DNA of 64,000 bases from Prostheceraeus crozeri (lineage: Eukaryota; Platyhelminthes; Polycladida; Euryleptidae): assembly GCA_907163375.1 (NCBI GenBank), contig CAJQUW010009074.1, positions 62,001 through 126,000 of the forward strand. The letters are read 5' to 3'. Every line of letters begins with the position of its first letter. Positions within the stretch are counted from its first letter, which is position 1. The notes beneath the pieces were generated by a model. The model had not been told where the DNA came from and did no database searches. It worked only from the letters and a program-made list of their open reading frames with translations. Of this stretch, positions 33,994-46,874 are shown in pieces. The position numbers and the translations under genes are program-made.

Positions 33994-33995
33994 AT
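33925..33995 (+). other. LINE 3' hairpin and (TTA)n tail
   Basis: TGGCCCC (33925-33931) pairs with GGGGCCA (33947-33953), with inner CGAT/ATCG pairing. It is followed 23 bases later by ATTATTATT repeats. A 3' stem-loop recognised by the element's own reverse transcriptase is known for related LINEs. Confidence 0.65.
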
Positions 33996-35834
33996 ATACA
34001 GATATATTGTGAAAGCATTGTAACAATACAACAAAGAAATGTAGCAAGTATTCCAAGCAAACGTATGTCACATGTGTCGCGAACCACCAGTTCGCTATGC
34101 AAACCAGAGCATATAGATAGAATGCTTATCTGAAGTTCGCTAGAATGGAAATTGACTCAAGGTCGCGGCACATCCGGGGGAACTAAGTTGGGGCATGAAG
34201 AACCAATTAAAAGCTTCGATTTACTCATGTGACTGATTCTAACCCAATGATACAGACGTTGGCAGGTGCATCAAAGTGAAAATGCGTGCGATTTATGTGC
34301 CGTTATTGTGCATTGCATGAGGCTTAATTTCCATTCTAGAGGTTTTATTGTTGTCAATTTCTATGAACCAGAGCGTTGTGTCGACCGCAGCCACAGAATC
34401 AGACAGGTCGCCTCTTCTTCTGTTTGACTAGAACGGAAGCATTGGAACATGTAACGTTAATGAAATGGCACAATCTGCTGACATAATACCATACATGGCA
34501 ATCGAACAATGAGCAGCCAGTTCAACATTAAACACGCCAAATTGTGCAAAGTTTCAGTGACTGTTATCAACCGGATCACACAGCTAAGAGACACAGTCGA
34601 TGTCAAGTTCTACAGAGAAGTTTGTGAACGTTTTTTCATGCGCCTGCTAACTTTTTTTAAAATGATCGGAGGGCCCAACATTATCGAGAAAACTTTTGCG
34701 CAATGATCTGAATTCTTCGAATCTGAAGGAGTCGTAGCGATCCAAGCATTTTGAAGGAATTCATAGCAATCCGCAAGCGACGCACGACTATTTTTCATAT
34801 CTCTGTAAGGTATTAAAAATTTCTTTTTGCCCACTTATTAAGTTCCTGCATGTGCCATCTGTTTGAATCAGTTTGCACTTCTAGCAAAGTGATACGATTA
34901 AACAATCTAATTCTGTGACCGCAGCAGTAGAAATGGCTTCTATCTACAGGCGCCCACTCATGAACATTAATCAGTAGACAATCGCAGCCGAAGAATTGCA
35001 TACAGCGAACAATGCAGTCAAGCAAACAAAGCAGACAAGTCAGCAGGCAGTGCAAGTGCAGGCAAAACAGCAAACAATCACCATATCATTCAAAGCAAAA
35101 CCCAACACTTGGAATGAAAATCTTTTGCATTTTTATGACAAATATTTGGTAATGGTAATTGTGAAGGTCACACATTTGAGCCCCTCCACTTTGAGTGTTT
35201 CCGGATTTCACATCTTGTATTCTCATCGCCGTACTTCCATAAGCAGAATATAAAAAAGAAAAGTAAATCCCTCTTTTAACAAGTTATATGATAAACCTTC
35301 ACCTGTTTGCAAAGGGAAGGCCCTTCTCAAAGAGGACATGATATATTCCTTATGTTATACATGCAGTTACGCATGATAGATTTTCGTAGAAATTATTTTT
35401 CTAAGAACACACTTTCAATCATACATACTAATTCAATCTATTTAAAAAAAACAATATGCATGCTCTTAAATAATCGATGATTATTACACAGTATTCAGCG
35501 GTATATTACAACATTTAAGTCAGATTGACACAATTCATCACAATCATGGCCTAGAGGTTATAATAATTGCATCTGCACGCATGTTTTCGCAACTCATTAA
35601 GCACAAGGAGCAGACAGACAAACTAGTTTTTTCTAATACGAAGTCTTGATAACTAACACTCACGTCAAAATGTCATGTATGCAAATTAATTACTGGTCTT
35701 ATTAAAAAGAAGTGTCGGCAAGTCGATGATGCTGCAGTTGACTGATATAAGGTAAGATGACATGCCGTATGCCTGAGTGTCAACAAATTGTAAAATTTTC
35801 AAATCAATTGTCCATCATTTAACTGAAATGACAA
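33996..35834. other. Intron DNA with a short hairpin-ended repeat
   Basis: 34139-34341 is bounded by inverted CTAGAATGGAAATT. It contains CCGGGGGAACTAAGTTGGGG shared with 23.9 kb. No gene recognised elsewhere in this stretch. Confidence 0.4.
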
Positions 35835-36540
35835 ATTTGCACTCATGTTATCAGAGTACTTATTACTTTGTCTCTTTCGGTTCCCCATGTGATCGACTGT
35901 TCTATTTGAATAATGTGAGCAAAAATGCAACATTTGAGTTTCGTGATATTGGTGTTCCTTTCGCATCAAATCTTAAAGTCTCTTCTCTCTGTAAAGAAAT
36001 ATCCTCGAACGGAGTCTGCGAGTATGTGATCTTGATATGTTTTAAACAAATAATCCTTACCATCTCATGAAGGAATTTATTTCACATGTTCGACCATTAT
36101 CTGAATACTGCTGACAGGTATGGATTCCTACTCACACTAAAGACATTAAAGCAAATGAAAAAATAGAAAAACAACTTCACGAAAGATGTATGTCGTCGAG
36201 CCAACTTATCTTACAGTGATTATAATTTCCGCCTGATTATACTATGCATCGAATCTCTCGAATGAGAGGAATTTTCTTGGATTTGATACTTGTGTTTAAG
36301 ATGCTCCATTTTTAAGTCAACCTGCTCTTCCAGTGTACCGATACCAATGCAAATGCCGCTCTCTGAGGATATAAGCCATTGTATATCCGTGTTATAAGTT
36401 TAAGAAAATTCTTTTCTGCCATATGATGACACCCATATGGAACAACCTACCTGACTCTATGCAAGGACGCATAAAGTTTTGAAAAGAAAGAAGACTTCGC
36501 GAGTGCGATCTTTCATAACACTGCAATGTTTTAAGTAATG
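35835..36540 (+). mobile_element. LINE C-terminal fragment (Jockey/CR1 group)
   Basis: Reads FEFRDIGVPFASNLKVSSLC, KEIS, then (frame-shifted) YVRPLSEYC-like text, RRANLSYSDYNFRL, ESLE and THMEQPT. These are the thumb and C-terminal blocks that follow the YxDD region in Jockey-group LINEs. Many breaks. Confidence 0.6.
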
Positions 36541-39146
36541 TTCTTTGTGTTAGTGTCGGCTACTTGTAAGTGAACTCAAACTTTTTGGTACCTTTTGAAT
36601 CTTTATGCGCGTACAATAACTATGTATTCCTCCTAATGCATATCACAACACTCTGAGCAAGCAGCATGCACTTACAAATATGTTTGATAAAATGCCTGTT
36701 TAAATTTACTGCATGCAGTGTGTAGAAAATTCTTATATAAGTTGATGATACGCGCATTCATGAAATCAACTTACTTAGCATAATGAGTAGATTTAGTATT
36801 AAGAGAAAAGCCTCCCCAAAGAAATGTACAGTTAGATAGCCTTCTTAGAAGGGTGCGAGATAGTGCTGCATGTGCAGATTTGCTACTCATCCTTGACCGA
36901 AGTTTAGCAGACAGTGGTAAGTTCTTCACTAGATTTTGCATATGACAGATACCTGAAAAATAAAAACTGCATATAATACGAGCTCTGTACCTGCTCGCCC
37001 TGGAAATGAATGCTTAAAAACGAAGACGTCATGGAAGTCATCATAAAGTCAAAACTCAGGGGCATAGAAAAATAGACTAGTTCCTTATATTTGCAGAAAT
37101 GATACTGACATAATGAGTCGGTTTCAATGCTTTTCCAATATACATTTTTTGATGCCCGGAAAATGTCATCAGATGGTGAATTGAGGATCAAGAAGTGTCC
37201 AGCGAGGAGCAACCACTGCAAGAATATTTCAGTCAATAGAATTTGACGATTTGGTAAAAATATTACTGATCGATGCACATGCCAATGTGGTGCGAATCCC
37301 TTGATGAACAATGTCCTCAAAACGCGATCCGATGAGAAAATGAATGGTTTGATGTACTATATATGGAGAGGTCAAGAACATCAGAATCACGACCCGTTGA
37401 ATGTTCACTGGATAAGGACACCCTGTTCACTCACTTAGCATGAAAATCGGCCAGAGCCGAGAACCCATAGCACCCAGTAAAAATTTTATTCTGCTTAAAC
37501 CTGACCACTAAGCGTGGACGCAATTTTGGCCCAAGAATTGATCCCTCCGATACGAGATGCCAATTAGCAAAAGACCCTCCCCTCCGAAAGTCTTCACACC
37601 GTGATATTGCTGTCTTACATAGAAAGTCGCTATTGATCAGACAAATGTAACCAAGTAACAAGATTTCACAGTCAGGCCGGTGAGGACAAATGGTGAGGAA
37701 AAAACTGTCGTGCTGTCTTGCGGGTTGGTTGCTTCTGACGCTCTCGTGCGGTTCTGCGGTTTAGCTTATTTTTCTCTGCTTTCTGGGAGTCTTTGCTCAT
37801 CGAATTTTTGATCACTTAACTCGTCTGGTTCTTGCCTTTGCTATTATCTGCGTCGTTTTGTGCCATCGGCTGCCTTTCGTTGAATTTTTGAAATTATGTG
37901 TCGCCGTTTGCTCGCGATTTGAGCTGTTTTCATCCTTTCACGCCGAAGTGTTGCATTTACGTCTTCTATCGAGACTATAGGTTCTGCCGATCAAATATCA
38001 CACTTGTCATAATCAAATGTAACATAGATAAATGCAATTTACACGTGAACATTAGACAGTTATCAAATGCAATACTAGACAGCTATCAAATACAACCTGT
38101 CAAATATCACTTAGGTTAATATCAGATGTAACAATCATTTATTAGTCAAATGCATATTTAACAATGACGTTAACAACAGTTAAATTATCCATGCCGAAGC
38201 ATGAATCTTTGTCATTTGCGCAAAAATTTCCGGCTTCAAGAAACAAGCTGGCAAAGGCCGTTGTAAATGTCAGAAGTGATTATCACATACTCAGGAATGA
38301 TGACAGACACATTGCTCCGCAAGTTGACATAGATTGGCTTTTATTTCTTGAGGAGCTTGCTCGCAATGCTGATCCTTTACTTTCGTTCCCTTAGTTCTGT
38401 AATATGCAGTATTTGACATAAGAGCTTAGCTTTCTCATATCCGTTACAATGTTATAGTAGTAGCTTATGTGATAAGAGTGAAAGAATTGCTAAGTATGAG
38501 AATTTACCTATTTATAGTGCCATAAAACATGTGAAATCGTATCATTACTTCCTGTTTATGCCATATCACTTTAGAATCAAATTATAGACAGAGAATCAAA
38601 TTCTCATATGATTAGGCGAACCGAACTGTATTGTTCAGCATGATGTCTAAAAATGTTGCAACATAGTATCGGAGCATTACATGCGTGCCTGGAAATCTGG
38701 CAATATGAGGTCGAAAAGAAGTAGAAGACATTTCCTACTCCAGAAGCGGAATCATAAGCAAGCACTATGTCAAGTCATGAAAGAAGAACTTTATTTGATA
38801 CTAGAAAAGTCCATGCACCAAGTCATTTGTAATACTATACTAAACAAATATGTCTGCTTCAAAAATGTTTTCAATATCAACAAGCACAGTATACTCTATA
38901 GAAAGAAATCACACGAGTACAGCGTGTGACTCAGGTTGACGAGGACATTTTCATAAGTTTCATTATTGTCATTCAGCGCTGGTCATCTATATTCATGCAA
39001 CTTCGTCATCATCTGACTAAAGACAGATTTCCGGCCATCAATGAGTCTTATTGGTGTGACAAAGTAAGTTAGCATTTAGCAAAGCTATGAATGTTATAAT
39101 GAATTTCATCTTCCTTTCTCATTTCAAGCAATGAAGCTCCGGAATG
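36541..39146. other. Intron DNA, no gene recognised
   Basis: 37950-38140 is rich in TATCAAATGCAA-like words that also occur in the subterminal parts of the element at 39149-40268, so this may be a decayed relative. The open frame at 38164-38394 (MTLTTVKLSMPKHESLSFAQ) has no family I recognise. A short basic frame on the minus strand near 37690-37800 (MSKDSQKAEKNKLNRRTARE) is also unassigned. Confidence 0.35.
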
Positions 39147-39148
39147 TA

Positions 39149-40268
39149 TAGTTTTTACCACCCATGTATCCACATAGTCCAGTCACTTGTCAAATAAGTG
39201 CAGTCAATTGTCAAATGCAAGAAAGGACATTTCTGATCGTTGTGAATTGCAGTCATATATCAAAATAAAGCAATCAAGAGTCAACATGTGCAGTCAAGTA
39301 TCAAATTATCAGTCTAGTTGTGCTGACGAACGAGATGATGAGGCAGCGAATAATAGATGACGATAAGCACAGGCTTTTTCAGGCTGCTGAAAGAGGAGAA
39401 GACTTTCTCCAACTTGCTTCTCAGTTAAATATCAAACCAAACACAGCCTATGCAATCATTAGGAGAGCTCGCTTACGCGATGGACAGGTTTTTGTTCCTC
39501 GAGGTGGTCCCGAGTCCCGAGGATGGTGGACCTAACTTGAGACCAGAACATCAATGTGTGTACATGTACTTACCACCCTATTCCCCATTCTTGAATCTGG
39601 TCGAGAATGGAATAAGTACATTTAAGTGGTCCCTCAAAAATAGTTTGGAGGAAGTGCGGCAAGACTTGCTGACTCAAACACAAGACATGCGTCTGGCTAC
39701 ATTGACACAACTGGCAGAACAGGCTGTTAGTGTCATAACTGCATCTAAAGCGGCTAACTGGTTTGCTCACTCGCAAAGACATATTCCTGATTGTCTTCAA
39801 AAAGCTGATATTTTGATGTGAGTAGGCCTACAGTGCTTTCTTGTGGCCTGATTTTTCAATACATGTATCGGATCTGGATGAGATGATGTTTTTTCCTCAA
39901 ATTTTACTATGGATGTTAATTGATGAGTTAAATAACATAGCTTGATGGGTGAATATTCGGCGAATAACTCTGAAAATCTGAATGACTCAGTAATTTCTCC
40001 TAATCATATTTCACCTTTTTCATGGTAATTCATTAATTAAACATGCTTTGAATATCCTCATAAACCTATGGACATAGATATTAGTAGGAATAAACACTAA
40101 AAAGCATGTATTGGATTTTTTGATACTTGACTGAACTTATTTACACTTGGGTGGTGTAGTATGACACTTCGGTGCTCTATTCTGATACATGGGTGAACTA
40201 TTTGGACAATCGACTGCCTTATTTTGATAGTTGATTGGCTTAAGTGGATACATGGGTGGTAAAAACTA
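39149..40268 (+). mobile_element. IS630-type (Tc1/mariner superfamily) transposon, internally deleted
   Basis: Inverted ends TAGTTTTTACCACCCATGTA at 39149 and its complement at 40268, flanked by TA on both sides. Subterminal GTCAAGTATCAAAT-like words repeat on both sides. The encoded protein keeps only its start and end (see the pseudogene at 39320). Confidence 0.85.
39320..39821 (+). pseudogene. IS630-type transposase, N- and C-terminal ends only
   Basis: The first frame is a helix-turn-helix start: MMRQRIIDDDKHRLFQAAER, DFLQLASQLNIKPNTAYAII. The second frame from about 39535 is the C-terminal catalytic part YLPPYSPFLNLVENGISTFK, which holds the third acidic residue (Glu of VEN). About 150 residues containing the first two catalytic Asp are absent. 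The two parts are in different frames. This is an internal deletion derivative that could move only with help. Confidence 0.75.
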
Positions 40269-41600
40269 TATTTGAAGGCTAATACATTCCAGTATTTGAA
40301 ACACTTACATGCGCTGCAGTTCACGGATGTAGGCCTAGCATTTTTCACGCGAGAAAAATTGGTAAAATTACTTACACCAACAATATTGAAAATCGATGTC
40401 GACATGTCAAAAAAAATTTCGAAACTTAGATAACCGGGTATATGAGCTATATGGAAAATGAGGCATCCTATCGGTTTACAGTCTTTAATTAGTGTTTCCT
40501 ATGCAGCTCCTGGATTTCCATACGTGTCACTTGAGGTAAGTCACACATCCCATTCTGCTATTCTCTTATATCTGCTTTTTTATACAAAATAGCTGTACTA
40601 GTTTGGACCCCACTGCATTGTGTAGCGCAGGTCGGAAGTAATTCGATTATTGACAATAGTAAATAATTGAGATGGACTTCGTTTTTATCCTAATTATGTT
40701 CAGATTTTTTACAACATGTGTTGGATACGACATTGCATCCAGCTAATTAACTGGTAAATAGAAAAACAAACTAACCATGTGACGGAATATTCTTTCGGAG
40801 TTTTTCTGTGTATTTTAATATTATTTTCTTAAAATTTATTCTAACTATTGGCTCATGTCTGTGAACTATAGTTCAACCAAAAAAATATTCATAGCTTTGA
40901 AAGCGATCACACCAAACATGTGACTATCTTCCCCAAGTCAGACTATGAAGTTCTAGGAGTCGGAAGTCACTTCTATTGTCACAAATCCTAGAGATAATTC
41001 CTTCGAGTATAGAATTATCTTTATTCTACATTTTCCGAGCAAAAATAGTTTTATTCGTGACCATCTCCTCGCGTTATCTCTCTACTTGATGTAAATATTT
41101 ACACTCATCTTGGGTTCTATACCTTACAATATATTCGTTTAATTATATTAGATAATTTTACTAAAAACACTTCTAATTTGATAGATCTATCAACAGGAGA
41201 TCTCCAAAAGGCTTTTGATTCTGTGAGTCACTATAATGTATTAGAAGCACAAAAATCAGTTTCGATGTGATTCAAACAACCTCGGTTCTCGAGCTAGAAA
41301 GTTCAGATTAGTCCGGCTCATATAGATCAATCAATGACTGGGAAAATATTGGAAAGGAATGCACATCCACTTACGTCTCATCAACTAACTCTGGCGGCAA
41401 CAGAAATTTCGGCAAAAGGCGAAGAAATTGCATGAATTGCGAAAATGAAAAACGTCGAAAATATTCACACTGAATATGTGTAGACAGAGCGTCTCAATTC
41501 TCACAGTGGTGTGAAGTCTTCATAAAATCTTAACAAGAGATCGCCAGTTAACTCTATCGCATAACTCAAGTTTTTTCAAAACGTAATTAGAAGCACATAC
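40269..41600. other. Intron DNA with a small reverse-transcriptase trace
   Basis: Near 41190-41260 the plus strand reads LIDLSTGDLQKAFDSVSHYN, the DLxKAFDSVSH motif of LINE reverse transcriptases. Only a short relic. Otherwise nothing recognised. Confidence 0.4.
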
Positions 41601-41705
41601 CTGGTGGACATCCCGTTGGCGCACAAGGATAGCATCTTTTTCCAAGAGGATAATATTGTTCATGACATTGATTGACACATATTCCTCCTTGCTCATAATA
41701 ATATA
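41601..41705 (-). CDS. Egfr: ErbB/EGFR-family receptor exon: end of furin-like domain II
   Basis: A 105-nt exon with acceptor CATTTTCAG and donor CCAG|GTATGT, phase 1 on both sides. It reads YYYEQGGICVNQCHEQYYPL and GKRCYPCAPTGCPP, corresponding to the G-x-CV-x-x-C-P segment and the last cysteines of EGFR domain II. It joins in frame to the exon at 46434-46652 (NCP then VYYYEQ). The segment is shorter than in fly and vertebrate receptors. Confidence 0.85.
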
Positions 41706-43561
41706 CTGAAAATGACAAAAAATTTATTCGCATCACTTTCATTCATAACAATTTCAAGAGTTATCATTGGTGGTTATTCCACGATGAGCAAGTGCTCTCA
41801 GCTTAAAGTTTATGAAATGTTTTTCGAGGTGTGAATATATGTACATTGTACGAGTAATACATCAACAAAGTGACTGAAGTATCACTTTCTAGTATATGTC
41901 ATTGGTTATTGTGTATTTCAATTGTGCATAGATTATACATATATACATAATGTTGAATATAATTTTATGCATGTACATAGGCCTACATTATTTTTATATT
42001 ATATTTTTGTATATTATGTTTTGCTGCATAAAGTCAAAAACTGATATACATTGAAGGGCTTCAATGTTTGAATGAAAAGGTGAAAAATACTGCAGTAGGC
42101 ATAAAGACTTTTGGAGCAAGATTTTTAATGCCAGTATAAGACTTTATTGCAATTACGACTTATAGCCTACTGTCTTGAAAAAATTATGGCATTCAAAATT
42201 CCATGTACTATATAACACCCATTTCGATTATTTATAGAAACAATAACGTCAAGGTCAGTCATTTTTATTATTCATTTACAGGTAGGGTCCTGCAAGTCGG
42301 GCTTTTGCCAACCTCGAGTCGAGTCGAGTCGGGTAGAGTTCTCATGCGTGTATAATATTCAAGGCATCAAGAGACTAAAATGTACCGGTATGTGCAATTT
42401 AGAAATAAGTAGACCTATTACCATTCCTAACATAAACACAACTCAGACACTATTAAAGAGCTAATATAAAGAGCAATTTTAACCTTATCGAGGTACTTGC
42501 CTACATCTACTTGTCCCTCAGAAGTTGGAGAAGGCCTCAAATGGGTATTGAGGTCCTAGTGGAGTTTGCACATGTAAACCTGCATTCCGACAGTAACAGT
42601 GCGACAAACATGCAATTTTTCTATCACTATTGAGTTGTAGATTATCGATTACTACGTCAATTTGTAGTTTGTTAATAAACAAACATATTTTGATTCCTCG
42701 ATTTTACGAAAATAATCTGTTTTCTTAAGCTAGATGAGTTTAATAATTTTAGTGTATGGTATTGGATCAAAAAAGGAAACTGCCGCATGAAGCAAAACTC
42801 TCAACAATTTCAGAATTAATTGACTAAGTGATTATGAGAAGTGGTGTATATCACTGTTTATGATTTGAGTTGCATTAAAATTAGTTCTTTCACTGCTTCT
42901 GTTTGTTGACTTATACTGAAAAAGACCAACTAACTGGCAAAAATGACTGAAATTGAATCAGACAATCAAGGCAAATCAGACCAATGTTTCAGTGGTTGTA
43001 AATGTACAATTTATGCAATAGCTGATTCAGAAATCTGGTTGTTTCATGGCGCATTTCCATGTCAATACAAATGTCTCAATCAGCATTCTTAGCATCTGAA
43101 TTGATCCAGTGTTTTATTAGTACTGATGCAACTGACGCGATTGAACAGAGAGATCCAGAATCGCTGAACTCGCTAATGCAGGATGGAGAACACACAGACT
43201 ATAAAAATACATCAGCATTATAATTATACAACATTGCAACATCAATATGACATGTTTTTTGAACATTTTTGTCAAGTCGATTCGAGTGCCGGACTCCATA
43301 TTTTTTCAAATCGACAATCATCAAAAATATCATGGTATGACTTAAATCAGAACAACCATAATTTGTGGAAGAAATGCTGGGATTTCTACTCGTCTGTGTC
43401 TCTCAGTCTCATATTGTCCAATTAAAATGATTTTCGAAGGGCTGCGCTCTGTTTGAATGACTGCGGCGGCGAGTGACTGTTTCTTCGATTCTTTTGTAGG
43501 CTCCCACAATACCTGATCATCGTCTCGTAGCAGACAACTTGAACTGCAGGTGATTAATGGG
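41706..43561. other. Intron DNA, no gene recognised
   Basis: Low-complexity TATATTATATTTTTGTATATT near 41990 and a short CGAGT repeat near 42312-42334. No coding evidence. Confidence 0.4.
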
Positions 43562-43899
43562 CAGGGTTGCCGTGGGAATTGAATTTTGAGTCCCCACCTC
43601 ATACCCACAGAAAAACCTGTGGGTATTCCCATATCCCCACGATATATATCTAATCTATCTGCTAGTTTTCTTCATGTATAAATGTAGAATAGCTGATTTC
43701 CAATATTTCAATCTCAGTGGAATGAGAAATTTACGCGATCCAGCAGCCACCTTCGATGATTTGATTGTAAGACAATGATTTCCACTACAATTTACTTTCT
43801 GACACTTTATCAACTCATGTGCATTGATATTATTTCTATGACACAATCGAACTCTGACGAATGCATTTGCATTCAATTGACTCTTCAATGATTGCCAAC

Positions 43900-44026
43900 C
43901 AGGGGCGACCGCACAGAAACAGTGTTAAATAGAGAGGTGTTAGTGACAGGGTAATTTCAATGGGTGAATGATACTGTTAGAGATTTGTTAGCCTAACAGT
44001 GTTTCGGTGTGGTCGCCCCCAGGCCG
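43900..44026. mobile_element. Nested hairpin MITE
   Basis: Inverted arms CAGGGGCGACCGCACAGAAA at the left and CGGTGTGGTCGCCCCCAG at the right, with ACAGTG/CACTG-type continuation. About 127 bp. Target duplication not clear. Confidence 0.65.
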
Positions 44027-44337
44027 TCAGACAGCGGGTTCCAATTGACATAATTTGTACTTGGCCAAAAGTAACGGACCAAGAAAAATGGCTTCATAAG
44101 ACTATGAAGAGTCAACCGGATCAGTCAGGATATAATTTTCCTCATAAGCAACAATTGCAGTACTGATATTCTTCGTAATTGCATGGTACATTGTTATCAC
44201 TCACTGGAGTAGTTTCAAACTGAAAGTGTTTATAAGTTTCTTGACAAGTTTCCTGCAGTGCAGGCAAATTGAGATGCTTGATTATCTAAAGAGAATGACA
44301 GCTATTAAGTCAATGTAAGACACCAACACCTTTGATT

Positions 44338-44430
44338 CCCCGACCGCACTCGCCCGACCTAGGAATCGAACCGAAGTCCGCGATGGAGACGAGCTCGCAC
44401 CTTCTTCACTAGGCCACGCTGACGGGTCAT
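44338..44430 (-). mobile_element. tRNA-derived SINE head
   Basis: The minus strand carries an A box TGGCCTAGTG (44407-44416) and a B box GGTTCGATTCC (44362-44372) at tRNA-like spacing. There is no matching acceptor stem or anticodon arm of a real tRNA, and a unique tail runs into 44240. A pol III-driven SINE rather than a tRNA gene. Confidence 0.65.
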
Positions 44431-44741
44431 AATGTTGAACGTCTTTGACACACCGAAGCTATTGTTTATCATTCAAATCATTTACATTGTGTTATGGATT
44501 AAAGATCAGCATAGACATCTCATAGAATTTAAGTGCTGAGGTGGTAGGTTCTTGACAATTCCAAATCAAAATTTATTGTGTGAAAAACGCCAGTTCAGAT
44601 TGCTTCTAGTGAATGAAAATATTCATGATGATCCCACAGAACCCCATAGAAGCGCTATGGGAGCTGTGGGGATGACCTTAGCACCCATACTAATGGATAT
44701 AACCACAGAATCCCCATACCCACGGCAACCCTGTTAATGTG

Positions 44742-46433
44742 TCAATGGGTTAAGTTGAATAAAGTCGGTTATGAAACATTGAAGGAAATACATATATAAA
44801 AGCAACGTACAGTGTATATCAATAGTACAGAGATGGGTACAGGCAACATTCTAGCGATCATTAGCCGATATACATACTAAGTGGCACATGCAAAATTCGT
44901 GTTTTTGTACGCGTTTAAAACTTTTCTTGGAATCTATGTTGGGATTTTTACAAGTTAATTGCAGTAATAAACCACCGAATAAACCCATTCTGCTTCTAAG
45001 TAGGAGATGGCCTTTTAGAGCATTCCTACATGCTTGTTTAAGGGCCTTTTCTTTGCGTCAAATCGCACTTAGATTGGCAAAAAAAAACATTTTTGACATT
45101 AAAATGAAACCACTTCCAATAAATGGCAAAACAACAGATTTTGCACATTCTAGTTTGTCATTATAATTTTACATTGGACTGGAACTAAAAATTAGTGAAA
45201 TTCTTATCGTGTCATCTGATTTCAATGAGGTCATCAGTAGAGCAAAGATTTTATACTTTTAGCATATTTTTTATGCTTTTGCATATTTCCAATGCAAAAT
45301 ATATTTTCCAGCATGTTTCATACCTAAATGCTTGAGCATAAATGCTAATCTCAACATATTAACAGAGACGGTTTTAGAATTAAAACTAAATGAGATTGAT
45401 AAAAACAACGAAGAAAACGTGAAATTATTTTTATAATGCTCTCAATGCCATTTGTATCACATTTCTTATCATGTAGCAAGCGCATGAATAACCTCTATTC
45501 GTTTCTTCGATGAAGTTCATGTGAAGTTCATTTTCTTCCCATAAACTAATTCTTAGATAACCAATGAGGTTATTCTTTGTAGAAAATGTTTTACAGAAAA
45601 ATTCTGGTTTTCATTGACTTCGTCAAACATGAAGTTTTGGAAAGACGATCAGCGGATCTGTCCAGATGTCCTCAGATGTCTCTACTTGAAATTTGCACCA
45701 GTTGATTCTTCATCAGTGGAGCGAGCACATTTTCAGCATGTATCGTGATCTATTTACCATTCGACGAGAATCTTTCAGAGAAGAATCTTTGATCAACACC
45801 TATTCATCACACCTATATATTGTGATTGTGTCTGATAGATTTTCTATCACATTTTCATCGTATTATCTTTTTCCATATTTCGGGTTACAAAATGCAGTAG
45901 CTTGATTAAATCGATAAATGATATGATATTAGATTTGAATACAGAGTGAATTATTGCATTATATATTGTAGCTTTTAATTTGTACAAATACATAAAGACA
46001 TAAATCATACTTGAAGCATACTTTTGTAAAAGTATAACGCATAATTCTCTGAAATTGAAAAGCATATACATATACTTTGAGCTCTAGTCAGCAGACACGA
46101 AAAACAATTATAGTCGACATAGATGGTGCAGTAGACCTTGAAAATTTCAGTGTCATTGAGTCAAAAGTTCATGGTAGGTGCTACTATTTTCATGTTGAAA
46201 ATCGTTTCCTTTTTGCCAATTTGCCAATTTTCCTGCATTGATGTAAACGGTTAGATCGCATTTCGGATGCGAAGACTTAGCGACACAGGAACAAATAGTT
46301 ATAGTGTTTATCAGTCTTTATGGATCTCGTAGGACTTTTGATATATATATCATATGTTATATCTCTAGTATTCTTATATATCCCTTTAGTTAAAGGAGCT
46401 AAAAGTTTGCATTGTTCTGTGCGCCATATTTAC
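44742..46433. other. Intron DNA, no gene recognised
   Basis: The open frame 44888-45166 does not resemble a known family. Nothing else seen. Confidence 0.35.
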
Positions 46434-46652
46434 CTGGACAGTTCCGTACACAAAATAACTTGAATTCATTGCGAAAACCTGCTCCACGTTTATTGGTAGA
46501 TGAAATTATGTCTGATTCAACACGGTTGCACGTGTCAGTACAAGTAGTACCATTGATGAATTTTCGACAGCTGACGCATTGAGAAGGAAGGGATCCTCTA
46601 CATCCACCGAGACATTGAGGAGAACAGGCAAATTCATGTGTATGAATGAATT
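46434..46652 (-). CDS. Egfr: ErbB/EGFR-family receptor exon: furin-like domain II
   Basis: A 219-nt exon with acceptor CTTTATCTTGTAG and donor CCAG|GTAAAT, phase 1 on both sides. It reads EFACSPQCLGGCRGSLPSQC, VSCRKFINGTTCTDTC and FKLFCVRNCP. The C-x3-C-x3-C-x7-C-x2-C spacing and CRKF-x-x-x-x-TC-x-x-TC text match domain II of EGFR, the arm used in receptor dimerisation. Confidence 0.9.
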
Positions 46653-46874
46653 CTACAAGATAAAGATTATCACATTCTAACAACTTTCATTGCACTTGCA
46701 CAGAAACATCTGCAGGAGATGCATTATATTTAACCAATATATGACCGCGTCTCTTAGGCCGAGCACGCTGCCAATGCCGGCCAGTACCAGTGCTCCTCTA
46801 GTGAAGGCTTGCTTTGTATTCTCTAAATGAATTGCTCGCAAGATGAATGGCATAAGAGACATAACATTAAAGAG

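Larger units (their letters stand above)
43562..44733. mobile_element. Non-autonomous hAT-like element with nested insertions
   Basis: Inverted ends CAGGGTTGCCGTGGG on both sides, flanked by TTAATGGG (43554-43561) and TTAATGTG (44734-44741), an 8-bp target duplication with one mismatch. No transposase remains. It contains a hairpin element (43900-44026) and a tRNA-derived SINE (44338-44430). Confidence 0.85.

Noticed and set aside
34813-35073. Cysteine-containing minus-strand frame as the missing receptor exon
   Set aside because: Cysteine spacing does not match furin-like or L-domain patterns and phases do not fit.
36904-37320. 138-codon minus-strand frame
   Set aside because: No domain recognised, no splice-phase fit to the receptor and composition like surrounding AT-rich DNA.
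44338-44430. A functional tRNA gene
   Set aside because: A and B boxes are present but the stems of a full cloverleaf and a matching acceptor stem are not; the position within a transposon and the tail fit a SINE.
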